Origin: an uncultured Acetatifactor sp.
Lineage (GTDB): Bacteria > Bacillota > Clostridia > Lachnospirales > Lachnospiraceae
NCBI GenBank assembly: GCA_910586835.1
Contig: CAJUJU010000002.1
Span: 1-64,000, forward strand
Length of the DNA stretch: 64,000 bases
Reading direction: 5' to 3'
Within the stretch, counting starts at the first letter, position 1. Each line of letters begins with the position of its first letter. This document shows, in pieces, positions 1-7,180 of the stretch. The notes under the pieces were generated by a model, which ran no database searches, was not told where the DNA came from, and was given only the letters and a program-made list of their open reading frames with translations. A program made the position numbers and the translations under genes.

Positions 1-49
1 GCGACCACCGAGATCTACACTCTTTCCCTACACGACGCTCTTCCGATCT
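1..49. other. Illumina sequencing adapter left at contig end
   Basis: The first 49 bases match the Illumina P5/TruSeq universal adapter from its GCGACCACCGAGATCTACAC segment to the final CTTCCGATCT. Genomic sequence starts at base 50. On the minus strand the adapter adds the codons D-R-K-S-V-V followed by a stop (30-28), a familiar false C-terminus in short-read assemblies. This stretch should be trimmed and not treated as biology. Confidence 0.98.
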
Positions 50-1323
50 CCACCTACCATAAAGAAACTGATGAGCAGGGAGACGATATAAAGAGTGACG
101 GTGAGATACAGCACGGACTGATAACCGGTGGGGTTAATCATATTGCCGTGTCCGTCGTCCGTAAAGGAACCTACATGGTTCACGATAAAGGTTGCAACCT
201 GGTTTCCGGTGAGACCGGCGATAGCCCACGCGGAGAGGGTGATACCGTGGATTGCACTGATGTTCTGCATTCCGTAATGGTCGGACAGCAGTGTGGGAAC
301 GTTGCTGAAGCCGCCGCCGTAGCCTGCGTTTACCACGAACAGCAGGATCAGTACCAGTACCATGAAGAACGTATTCTGGCCTCTGTCGGTGATGCCCTGT
401 GTGAGGATGACAAGAGCGGTAGCTGCGATGGATAAAATGAAGATGATCTTGTATACCGTATTTCTGTCCTTCATGGTGTCTGCCCAGGCGGAGAAGCCCA
501 GACGTCCGCCGGCGTTAAACACGGCGGTGACGGAGGAGAGCACGCCTGCCATACCTGCCAGGCCGATACATTTGATAATCATCTTTTCCTGAGAAATCAG
601 GGCCAGACCGCAGGTGATATTCAGGTAGAACATCAGCCAGATGCCCACGAAAACCACAGGCTTTGACTTGATGACATCCAGCGCCTTTGCACCTTTCTCC
701 TGGGATGCGGGCTCGTGCCAGTCTGCGGGCTTGGCCAACAGCAGATGGCCCAGAAACATCATCAGGAAGTATACACAGGCCAGGATCAGGAACATCTTGT
801 AGATGCCGCCGTTTCCCAGGGAGGTGAGCATTGCCTGCATGATGGGGCTTGCGATGGCCTTCGCTGCGCCGAAGCCTGCGACGGCAAGACCGGTTGCCAG
901 ACCCTTGCGGTCCTGGAACCAGAGCATCAGGGTTTTTACGGGAGACAGATAACCGGTTCCCAGGCCCACGCCCATGATGAAACCATAGCATACATAGATG
1001 CCGAGCAGGGAGACGATGCTTCCCTTATGTGCGCCGCCGTACCAGATAAAGAAGCCTGTGCCTGCCATACCTGCCGCAAAGCAGATGGCCGCGATCAGGG
1101 AAGAGCGGTGAATATCCTTTTCCACCACATTGCCCAGGAAGGCGGCAGACATGCCCAGGAAAAAGATGGCAAAGCTGAAGGCCCACTCGGTGGCACTTTT
1201 GGAAAAACCAATGTAGTCTGCGATCTCCTGGCTGAAGATCGACCAGCAGTACACCGTACCGATACTGCAATGCAGAAGCAGTGCAGGAATCGCTGCACGG
1301 ATCCATTTGTTCTGTACTTTCAT
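50..1323 (-). CDS. OFA-family MFS transporter, C-terminus cut by contig end
   Basis: Major facilitator of the oxalate/formate antiporter (OFA) type, an inner-membrane carrier for small carboxylates or related anions. The N-terminus has the family-like run with GTVYCWSIFSQ, and about eleven to twelve hydrophobic segments follow. A charged loop typical of MFS, with LWFQDRKGLATGLAVAGFG, lies near residues 133-151. The start at 1323 has an AAGGA ribosome site a few bases upstream. About 424 residues are genomic; the last six before the stop at 28-30 are adapter, so the true end is missing. The substrate cannot be told from sequence. Confidence 0.88.
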
Positions 1324-1454
1324 GATAAATCCTTCTTTCCTCTTTTTTAGATATTTGAGTCCAAAACACTATTTATCATACGACTTTTTTTGATAAAATG
1401 CAAGGTTTCGGCGCAGTTTGTTTTAACGGAACACAAACTCACGGACATTGTAAA

Positions 1455-1483
1455 TTGCGTTTTATATCAGGGTCTGCTAAAAT
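1455..1483 (+). promoter_or_regulatory. Promoter of the DUF1576 operon
   Basis: A -35 TTGCGT (1455-1460) and a -10 TAAAAT (1478-1483) are separated by 17 bp, 36 bp upstream of the ATG at 1519. It faces away from the transporter gene. Confidence 0.6.
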
Positions 1484-1518
1484 AGAGAGAGACATTCTTA
1501 TTAGAGAGGCTGACAGCC

Positions 1519-2811
1519 ATGAAAAAAGAAAATATAATGAAATATCTTGTCAATTTTTCCATTGCGGCACTTGCCGCCGCGGCGTTTCTCTGTGACAGTC
1601 CCATGGGGATCCTGAAGGGGATGAAGGAGATTGTGTTGTCCCACAACAGACTGGTCACGGACTTTTTTGTGGTGGGAGGCATGGGCGCGGCATTTATGAA
1701 TGCGGCTCTGGTGCTGGCGCTGTGCGAGCTGTTGATTTTGGCGGAGAAGGTTCCCTTCACGGGGCCCACCATGGCCACACTCTTTATCAATGCGGGCTAC
1801 GGGCTGTGGGGGAAAAACCCGTTCAACATTCTGCCGATCCTGTTTGGGGTATGGATATATGCCAGGGCTCATCATGTGAAGTTCGGAAGGCATATCTACA
1901 CGGCCTTGTTCGGAACCAGCCTGGCCCCCTTTGTGACGGAGCTGTGCTATCTGCTGCCCCTGCATGTGGGGCTGCGCGTTGCTGCGGCCATACTGGTGGG
2001 AATTGTCATCGGCTTTCTGCTTCCGCCGCTCTCCATGCATACGCCGTCCATGCACATGGGCTACAATCTCTTCAATGTAGGCTTTTCGGCGGGAATCCTG
2101 GCTTTTGTCTTTTTCTGCTTTCTGAAGTCCTTTGGCATTGACGGAGGCACGGTACTGCTGTGGCAGAGCGGGCGTCCGGCGGGAATTATCGTCGCCCTGT
2201 ATCTGCTTTTTGCCGCCACCTTTCTGTGCGGCTGGGGACTAAACGGCTGGAAGCTTGGCGGATTGAAGAAGCTGTTCGGAAGACCCGGACGTGCCGTGAC
2301 GGATTTTATCGTCATGGACGGAACAGGTCCCACTATGATGAATATGGGGCTGATGGGCGCGCTCTGCACCACCTATATCCTCCTGATCGGGGGAGACCTG
2401 TCGGGGCCGGTGGTGGGTTCCATTTTCATGGCCTACGGTTTTGCAGCCTTCGGCGCGCACATCAAGAATTATTTTCCGGTACTTTTGGGGGTATACTTGT
2501 TTACATATCTGAGCCGGCATGAGCCCACTGCGCCCGGTATACAGCTTGCCGCCATATTCGGCGTTGGGCTGTCGCCCATTGCGGGGCAGTTCGGGTTTAT
2601 CCCGGGGCTTCTGACAGGAATGGTTCACTCGGCCATCGTCATGTGCACGGCCGATCTGTACGGGGGGCTGAATCTCTACAACAACGGTTTCAGCGCCGGG
2701 TGGGTGGCCATCTTCATGGTGCCGGCTCTGGAAAGCTTTATCAAACGTTTTGAAGGAAAAGGGAAAAAGAGGGAAACAAGAAAGGAAGGAAACGCCGGAC
2801 ATGATGCATAA
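1519..2811 (+). CDS. DUF1576-family polytopic membrane protein
   Basis: Integral membrane protein of 430 residues, matching DUF1576 as I recall it; no function is established. It shows an internal duplication: each half has a V(T)DF-I/V-V-GG/DG motif, then G-A-x-M-N or P-T-M-M-N, a GP segment (FTGPTMATLFINAGYG and LSGPVVGSIFMAYGF), and a terminal NLFNVGFSAG or NLYNNGFSAG box. Such a repeat is common in transporters with inverted or tandem halves, so transport is a reasonable guess only. The C-terminal tail is very basic (KRFEGKGKKRETRKEG), consistent with a cytoplasmic end. The stop overlaps the next start by 11 bp, indicating coupled translation. Confidence 0.82.
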   Translation: MKKENIMKYLVNFSIAALAAAAFLCDSPMGILKGMKEIVLSHNRLVTDFFVVGGMGAAFMNAALVLALCELLILAEKVPFTGPTMATLFINAGYGLWGKNPFNILPILFGVWIYARAHHVKFGRHIYTALFGTSLAPFVTELCYLLPLHVGLRVAAAILVGIVIGFLLPPLSMHTPSMHMGYNLFNVGFSAGILAFVFFCFLKSFGIDGGTVLLWQSGRPAGIIVALYLLFAATFLCGWGLNGWKLGGLKKLFGRPGRAVTDFIVMDGTGPTMMNMGLMGALCTTYILLIGGDLSGPVVGSIFMAYGFAAFGAHIKNYFPVLLGVYLFTYLSRHEPTAPGIQLAAIFGVGLSPIAGQFGFIPGLLTGMVHSAIVMCTADLYGGLNLYNNGFSAGWVAIFMVPALESFIKRFEGKGKKRETRKEGNAGHDA

Positions 2812-3154
2812 CGAAAAAAAGCTGGCCAATATTGTGGAAGAGCTGACAATGTACTTTTTTGCCATGGGGGCTACGGATATCCGTTCCTCCGTCCGAATCG
2901 AAGGAGGTTGCGGCAGGATAGAGTTTGATGCGGATTACAGCCCGGAATATGAGGACAGGCTGAACTCTCTGGAAAAATATCTCAATGAGCCGAAGAACGA
3001 GGCCATGGAGGGCTTTTACTGGGAGCTTGCGGGGGCCGGGGATCCCGGGGAGGGCAGCCAGCTGCTTCTGGTGGGCATGATGACCGATGAAGCCCGGGTT
3101 TCCATCGACAAAAACAGAGTGAAAATCAACCTGCTTAAAAATCTTGACAGATAA
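2801..3154 (+). CDS. Hypothetical protein co-transcribed with DUF1576 gene
   Basis: Soluble 117-residue protein beginning MMHNEKKL; I do not recognise a family. ATG 2801 is preferred because an AAGGAAGG ribosome site lies about 10 bp upstream, whereas the longer frame from 2750 is only the shadow of the upstream basic tail. It is acidic in the middle (FDADYSPEYEDRLNSLEKY) and ends in a short basic stretch (KNRVKINLLKNLDR). The layout, an early 'IRSSVRIEGGCGRIEFDAD' strand and a late 'RVSIDKNRVKINL' strand, suggests a small alpha/beta fold. The overlap with the membrane protein gene implies a linked job. Confidence 0.7.
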   Translation: MMHNEKKLANIVEELTMYFFAMGATDIRSSVRIEGGCGRIEFDADYSPEYEDRLNSLEKYLNEPKNEAMEGFYWELAGAGDPGEGSQLLLVGMMTDEARVSIDKNRVKINLLKNLDR

Positions 3155-3190
3155 CTTTGATATCCATGAAATCCGGAAAGGGGAGTCATT

Positions 3191-3385
3191 ATGAGCGAAA
3201 TGAACAGAAATGCGATTTGTATTATTGTGGGGTTTATTGTTTTATGGTATGCGGGCGCAATGTTTAACTTTATTCCTTTTGTGGGCGATGCTGCAGAAGT
3301 GGGATATACCGGGCTTCTGGTTGTCATCGCAATGGTGGCATGTACCTGCTGGATCATTGAAACAATTAATAAGAAGGAAAAGTAG
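3191..3385 (+). CDS. Small two-helix membrane protein
   Basis: A 64-residue protein with two hydrophobic helices (about residues 9-27 and 41-58) and a short basic C-terminus (NKKEK). The spacer carries FNFIPFVGDAAEVGYTG. A GGAAAGGGGAG ribosome site precedes the ATG. It is 36 bp downstream of the hypothetical gene and is the last gene before a strong terminator, so it closes a three-gene operon with DUF1576. Function unknown. Confidence 0.7.
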   Translation: MSEMNRNAICIIVGFIVLWYAGAMFNFIPFVGDAAEVGYTGLLVVIAMVACTCWIIETINKKEK

Positions 3386-3497
3386 CCGGGAAATAAAAAA
3401 GTTCAAAATTCATTAAAATGATACATCAATAAGGAATACTGAAAAATCCAGTTTATTTCAATAAGTTATGAATTATTAGATGTAAAAAAAGGAAGAT

Positions 3498-3539
3498 GCA
3501 TCAATGATATAAATAAAAAATATCATTGATGCTTTTTTT
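3498..3539 (+). terminator. Strong intrinsic terminator
   Basis: A perfect 13-bp inverted repeat (3498-3510 with 3520-3532, loop of nine A/T bases) is followed by seven T residues. It probably ends the DUF1576 operon 113 bp upstream. It also sits 50 bp before the leuA start, so a role as a leader terminator cannot be excluded, but no leucine-rich leader peptide is visible. Confidence 0.85.
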
Positions 3540-3588
3540 GATATGTGTTACTATGATAGAATCACGGAATGACACAGGGAGGAACGAC

Positions 3589-5589
3589 ATGAACAGCAGG
3601 GAAATAAAAGAGAAATATGCAAAGACCTACCACATGCCGCCGGAGGTGACATATGACTGGGTAAAAAAGGACTGTATTGAAAAAGCGCCTGTATGGTGCA
3701 GCGTGGATCTGCGGGACGGTAATCAGGCGCTGATTGATCCCATGAGCCTGGAAGATAAGCTGGAGTTTTTTCGGCTTCTGGTGGAGATTGGGTTTAAGGA
3801 AATCGAGGTCGGTTTCCCGGCGTCTTCCGACACGGAATATAACTTTATCCGCGCGCTGATCGAGAAGAATATGATACCGGAGGACGTGACGATCCAGGTG
3901 CTGACCCAGGCCAGGGAACACATTATCAAAAAGACCTTCGAGGCGGTGAAGGGCGCCCCTCACGCGGTGGTGCACCTTTATAATTCCACTTCCGTGGAAC
4001 AGAGGGAGCAGGTCTTTAAAAAGGATAAAGAGGCCATAAAGAAGCTGGCGGTGGACGGCGCGGAGCTTTTGAAAAAGCTGGCGGAGGAGACGGAGGGGAA
4101 TTTTACCTTTGAATACAGTCCTGAAAGCTTCTCCCAGACCGAGGTGGACTATGCGTTGGAGGTCTGCAACGCCGTGTTGGACGTGTGGAAGCCGGAGGCG
4201 GGACGCAAAGCCATCATCAATCTGCCCACCACGGTACAGGTGGCCATGCCCCATGTGTTTGCGTCGCAGGTGGAGTATATGCACAAGCATCTGAAGTACC
4301 GGGAGAACGTGGTGCTCAGCGTGCATCCTCACAATGACAGAGGCTGCGGCGTCAGTGATGCGGAATTTGGCATATTGGCGGGAGCCGACCGGGTGGAGGG
4401 AACCCTCTTCGGCAACGGGGAACGCACGGGAAATGTAGATATCGTAACGGTTGCCGTGAATATGATGTGCCATGGCGTTGACAGCGGACTTGACTTCAGC
4501 CATATTGTGCGGATCAGAGAGGCATACGAACGTTTTACCGGCATGAAGGTTCATCCCCGGACACCCTATGCGGGAGACCTGGTATTTACGGCGTTTTCCG
4601 GCTCTCATCAGGATGCCATCAGCAAGGGTATGGCCTGGATGAAGGAAGGCAAAAACGGCAGGCGCTGGGATGTGCCCTATCTGCCCATTGACCCCGCGGA
4701 TGTGGGAAGAGAGTATGAGTCGGATGTCATCCGTATCAACAGTGTGTCCGGCAAGGGAGGCGTAGCTTTTGTGCTGAAGCAGCAGTTTGGCTTTTCTCTT
4801 CCGATGGCCATGAAGGAGGAAGTCGGGTATCTGGTCAAGGGAGTTTCCGACAGGAGACATCAGGAGCTGCCGCCTGCGGAAATCTATGCCATTTTTGAGG
4901 AAAATTATATCAATCCGCGGGATGTCTTCCGGATTCCCGAGTGCCATTTCAAACAGGAGAAGGGGATTCAGGCGGAAGTGACCATCGAGCAGAACGGAAC
5001 CACAAGGGTGATCAGAACGGCTGGAAACGGCCGTCTGGACGCGGTGAGCAACGCCATCAAGACCTTTTTCGGCATGTCCTATCAGCTGTCCGTATACGAG
5101 GAGCACGCCATTTCCAAAGGTTCCAGCTCCAGAGCGGCGGCTTATGTGGGGGTAATGCTGGACGGCACACTCTACTGGGGCGTAGGAGTGGATGAAGATA
5201 TTATCAAGGCGTCTATCGCGGCGCTGGCCTCCGCCGTAAACAAGCTGGCAGTGCAGCAGCATATCACCGAGGGCAGAGAGGACCGTATTGTGGAGATTAT
5301 CAGCCACATCAGAAACGATTACAAAAACGTGACGCTGGAAACTCTTTCCGAGACATTCCATCTCTCCAAGCCCTACCTCTCCAAGTACATCAAGGAGAAA
5401 GCGGGCATGACCTTCCAGGAGGCGGTGAAGAAGGAACGAATGAAGAAGGCGCGCACCCTGCTGAAGGAGACGGATCAGACGGTGGAGACCATCGCTGCGG
5501 AGGTGGGGTATGAGAATGTGGAGCATTTTAACCGGCTGTTCCGAAAAAGCTACGGGATGACCCCGGTGCAGTACAGAAAGCAGGGGTGA
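3589..5589 (+). CDS. leuA: 2-isopropylmalate synthase fused to AraC-type HTH domain
   Basis: The protein condenses acetyl-CoA with 2-oxoisovalerate, the first committed step of leucine synthesis. Residues 30-330 form the HMGL-like TIM barrel, with catalytic R42-D43 in SVDLRDGNQ and metal ligands H246 and H248 in HPHNDRG. Residues 420-560 resemble the LeuA allosteric dimer domain, including the ISKGSSSRAAAYV segment. Unusually, residues 565-666 are a complete AraC/XylS double helix-turn-helix, ending with IAAEVGYENVEHFNRLFRKSYGMTPVQYRK. The usual enzyme is about 500-560 residues, so the extra 100 are the DNA-binding module. Start 3589 was chosen for its AGGGAGGA ribosome site; the frame is open further upstream without one. 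The fusion suggests an enzyme that senses leucine or substrate and binds DNA, which is inference. Confidence 0.9.
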   Translation: MNSREIKEKYAKTYHMPPEVTYDWVKKDCIEKAPVWCSVDLRDGNQALIDPMSLEDKLEFFRLLVEIGFKEIEVGFPASSDTEYNFIRALIEKNMIPEDVTIQVLTQAREHIIKKTFEAVKGAPHAVVHLYNSTSVEQREQVFKKDKEAIKKLAVDGAELLKKLAEETEGNFTFEYSPESFSQTEVDYALEVCNAVLDVWKPEAGRKAIINLPTTVQVAMPHVFASQVEYMHKHLKYRENVVLSVHPHNDRGCGVSDAEFGILAGADRVEGTLFGNGERTGNVDIVTVAVNMMCHGVDSGLDFSHIVRIREAYERFTGMKVHPRTPYAGDLVFTAFSGSHQDAISKGMAWMKEGKNGRRWDVPYLPIDPADVGREYESDVIRINSVSGKGGVAFVLKQQFGFSLPMAMKEEVGYLVKGVSDRRHQELPPAEIYAIFEENYINPRDVFRIPECHFKQEKGIQAEVTIEQNGTTRVIRTAGNGRLDAVSNAIKTFFGMSYQLSVYEEHAISKGSSSRAAAYVGVMLDGTLYWGVGVDEDIIKASIAALASAVNKLAVQQHITEGREDRIVEIISHIRNDYKNVTLETLSETFHLSKPYLSKYIKEKAGMTFQEAVKKERMKKARTLLKETDQTVETIAAEVGYENVEHFNRLFRKSYGMTPVQYRKQG

Positions 5590-5644
5590 GACAGGGGATG
5601 GACGCTTTTATCTTCTGCGGTCGTGAAAGGAAGGTATTCTGTAG

Positions 5645-6670
5645 ATGCAGCATCCGGAATTTGACAGAAAACAGATGGAAGAACTGATGGATAGAATCGT
5701 CAGGAAGACCATGAATATGGATTTGATGTGGGACTGGCCCTGCGGCGTGGCATATTACGGGGTCAGCGAAGCATATGAAAAAACGAAAAAGCAGGAGTAT
5801 TTTACCCTGCTGAAGAATCGGATCGACCAGCTGATCGATCTGGGATTGCCGGATCGATGGACGGTAAATACCTGCGCCATGGGACATTGCCTGATTACAC
5901 TCTGTCAGGCTGGGGGAGAACAGAAATACTACGACCTTCTCATGAGCAAGATCGAATACCTTTCCGGGGAGGCGCTGCGGTTTGCCGATCATGTGCTGCA
6001 GCACACCGTGTCTGCCGGAAATGATTTCCCGGAACAGGCGTGGTGCGATACCCTGTTCATGGCAGCCTTCCTGATGCTTCGGGTGGGTGTCATGAACGGG
6101 GACGAAAGCCTGATAAATGACGCTCTGAATCAATATTACTGGCATATAAAATACCTGCAGAATCCCGGAAGCGGGCTGTGGTATCACGGCTATGACCATG
6201 TGAACGGGGATCATATGTCCGGTATTTACTGGGGAAGGGCAAATGCCTGGGCGGCGTTTACCATGGCACAGGTGGGGCGGATTCTTCCGCAGTGTTACCT
6301 GTATCCGAAGTATATCGACGTTGCGGGTTCCCTGGATGAGCAGCTGGCGGCATTGAAGCTGCTTCAGACAGAAAACGGTTTGTGGAGGACGGTACTGGAC
6401 GATCCGGAATCCTATGAGGAGGTTTCGGCGTCTGCCGGGATAGCCGGAGCAATGCTGGTCAGAGGCAATCCGCTGCACACGGCATACGTTCACAGAGCGG
6501 TGAAGGGGATTTTGGATAATGTCAGCAGCGAGGGCAAAGTCATGAATGTCTCCGGAGGCACGGCTGTCATGAAAGACAGGGAAGGGTACAGACAGATTCC
6601 CAGGGCGTATATCCAGGGTTGGGGGCAGGGGCTTGTGCTGGCGCTTCTTTCCGAACTGTACGCGCTGTGA
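5645..6670 (+). CDS. GH105-type unsaturated glucuronyl/rhamnogalacturonyl hydrolase
   Basis: Glycoside hydrolase of the GH88/GH105 (YteR-like) alpha-six-barrel type, which removes the unsaturated uronic acid left by pectate or rhamnogalacturonan lyases. Seen in the sequence: W-D-W-P-x-G-V-A at residues 28-35, the catalytic aspartate D135 in the WCDTLFMA motif, and the GLWYHGYDH and YWGRANAW motifs that shape the active site. There is no signal peptide, so it acts on imported oligosaccharides. Its 341 residues are near the family norm. A GAAAGGAAGG ribosome site lies upstream. It follows leuA by 55 bp but has no obvious metabolic link; a GH28 protein lies elsewhere at 51.7-53.0 kb. Confidence 0.88.
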   Translation: MQHPEFDRKQMEELMDRIVRKTMNMDLMWDWPCGVAYYGVSEAYEKTKKQEYFTLLKNRIDQLIDLGLPDRWTVNTCAMGHCLITLCQAGGEQKYYDLLMSKIEYLSGEALRFADHVLQHTVSAGNDFPEQAWCDTLFMAAFLMLRVGVMNGDESLINDALNQYYWHIKYLQNPGSGLWYHGYDHVNGDHMSGIYWGRANAWAAFTMAQVGRILPQCYLYPKYIDVAGSLDEQLAALKLLQTENGLWRTVLDDPESYEEVSASAGIAGAMLVRGNPLHTAYVHRAVKGILDNVSSEGKVMNVSGGTAVMKDREGYRQIPRAYIQGWGQGLVLALLSELYAL

Positions 6671-6796
6671 TATAAAGGATAGGTTTTCCGGCAATGGCGT
6701 CTTTTATCAGACTCATAAAAAAATTATGGATGAACCATGCTGCCAGATAGTGACCGTGTGGATAAAACTGCGGAAACTCAAGCAAGGCTCTTTTGA

Positions 6797-6825
6797 TTGA
6801 CAAAAACTGACATATTGGATAAAAT
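6797..6825 (+). promoter_or_regulatory. Promoter of candidate toxin mRNA
   Basis: TTGACA (6797-6802) and TAAAAT (6820-6825) with the ideal 17-bp spacer. Transcription would start near 6832, giving a leader of about 72 nt that includes an ACCCCGTAAGGGGT hairpin and the block AGGGCGTTG (6847-6855). Confidence 0.75.
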
Positions 6826-6903
6826 GAGTATTACCCCGTAAGGGGTAGGGCGTTGTCATAACGGTAGGTGGTTGGTCACGCGCACCCAAAAGGGGGTGAG
6901 GCC

Positions 6904-6990
6904 ATGCCAATTACATTGACGTTTCATGTTCTGTTTTGGACAGTCACGATCAGAGTAAAAAGCAGAAACCGCCACTTGCCCCACAAGTGA
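6904..6990 (+). CDS. 28-residue candidate type I toxin peptide
   Basis: A short frame beginning MPITLTFHVLFWTVTI followed by a basic tail with RVKSRNRHLPHK. It has a GGGGGTGAGG ribosome site five to six bases before the ATG and its own consensus promoter. The hydrophobic/aromatic N-terminal half and the Arg/Lys/His-rich end are the usual make-up of membrane-acting type I toxins. The 3' end lies inside a hairpin that serves as terminator of an antisense RNA from the other strand. I recognise no named family. Toxicity is inferred from the arrangement only. Confidence 0.6.
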   Translation: MPITLTFHVLFWTVTIRVKSRNRHLPHK

Positions 6991-7055
6991 CGGTTTCTAT
7001 ATCCATAGAAATTTGATTTTGTTGGGCTAACCGCTTATCGGCAACGCCCTTTTCT
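6956..7055 (-). ncRNA. Candidate antisense antitoxin RNA, about 100 nt
   Basis: A consensus minus-strand promoter (7062-7089) would start an RNA near 7055. It would end at a two-part stem (8 bp plus 6 bp, 6964-6998) followed by five U residues (6957-6961 on the template). The RNA is fully complementary to the last 35 nt of the peptide frame and to its 3' untranslated region. It carries the same AGGGCGTTG block near its 5' end (7050-7042) that the peptide mRNA has in its leader. The layout matches the TxpA/RatA and AapA/IsoA style of overlapping antisense control. No expression data are available here. Confidence 0.6.
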
Positions 7056-7060
7056 ATTTT
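7023..7060 (+). terminator. Possible end of the toxin mRNA with long-range pairing site
   Basis: On the plus strand GGGC (7024-7027) and GCCC (7046-7049) bracket an inner CCG/CGG stem and are followed by TTTTCTATTTT. CAACGCCCT (7042-7050) is also a perfect 9-base complement of AGGGCGTTG in the mRNA leader (6847-6855), with weaker pairing continuing beyond it. A full-length mRNA could therefore close its 5' and 3' ends together. Confidence 0.4.
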
Positions 7061-7061
7061 C

Positions 7062-7089
7062 ATTATAACGGATTCCCCGGTTTTGTCAA
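7062..7089 (-). promoter_or_regulatory. Consensus promoter of the antisense RNA
   Basis: On the minus strand TTGACA (7089-7084) and TATAAT (7067-7062), both perfect consensus hexamers, are separated by 16 bp. There is no protein-coding frame of any size directly downstream on this strand, so the promoter points to an RNA product. Confidence 0.75.
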
Positions 7090-7133
7090 GTTAGGGCATG
7101 TGTGTCTTTGCTGCCCACTGCGCTATAACCGGA

Positions 7134-7180
7134 GAAGAATGATTCGCATTCTTCGAAGTGCCACGAGGCACTCTTTTTAT
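7134..7180. terminator. Tandem hairpins and T-tract between convergent units
   Basis: First hairpin: GAAGAATG (7134-7141) with CATTCTTC (7147-7154). Second hairpin: AGTGCC (7157-7162) with GGCACT (7167-7172), followed by CTTTTTAT. The T-tract serves plus-strand transcription and overlaps the stop codon of the minus-strand gene ending at 7177. Confidence 0.65.

Noticed and set aside
3386..3588. Possible leucine attenuator in front of leuA
   Set aside because: There is a terminator, but no leader peptide with leucine codons and no alternative antiterminator stem could be found; it is better read as the end of the upstream operon.
3562..5526. A 654-codon open frame on the minus strand opposite leuA
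   Set aside because: It is an antisense shadow of the leuA gene in high-GC codons: no ribosome site, low-complexity His/Arg/Leu-rich content and no recognisable motif.
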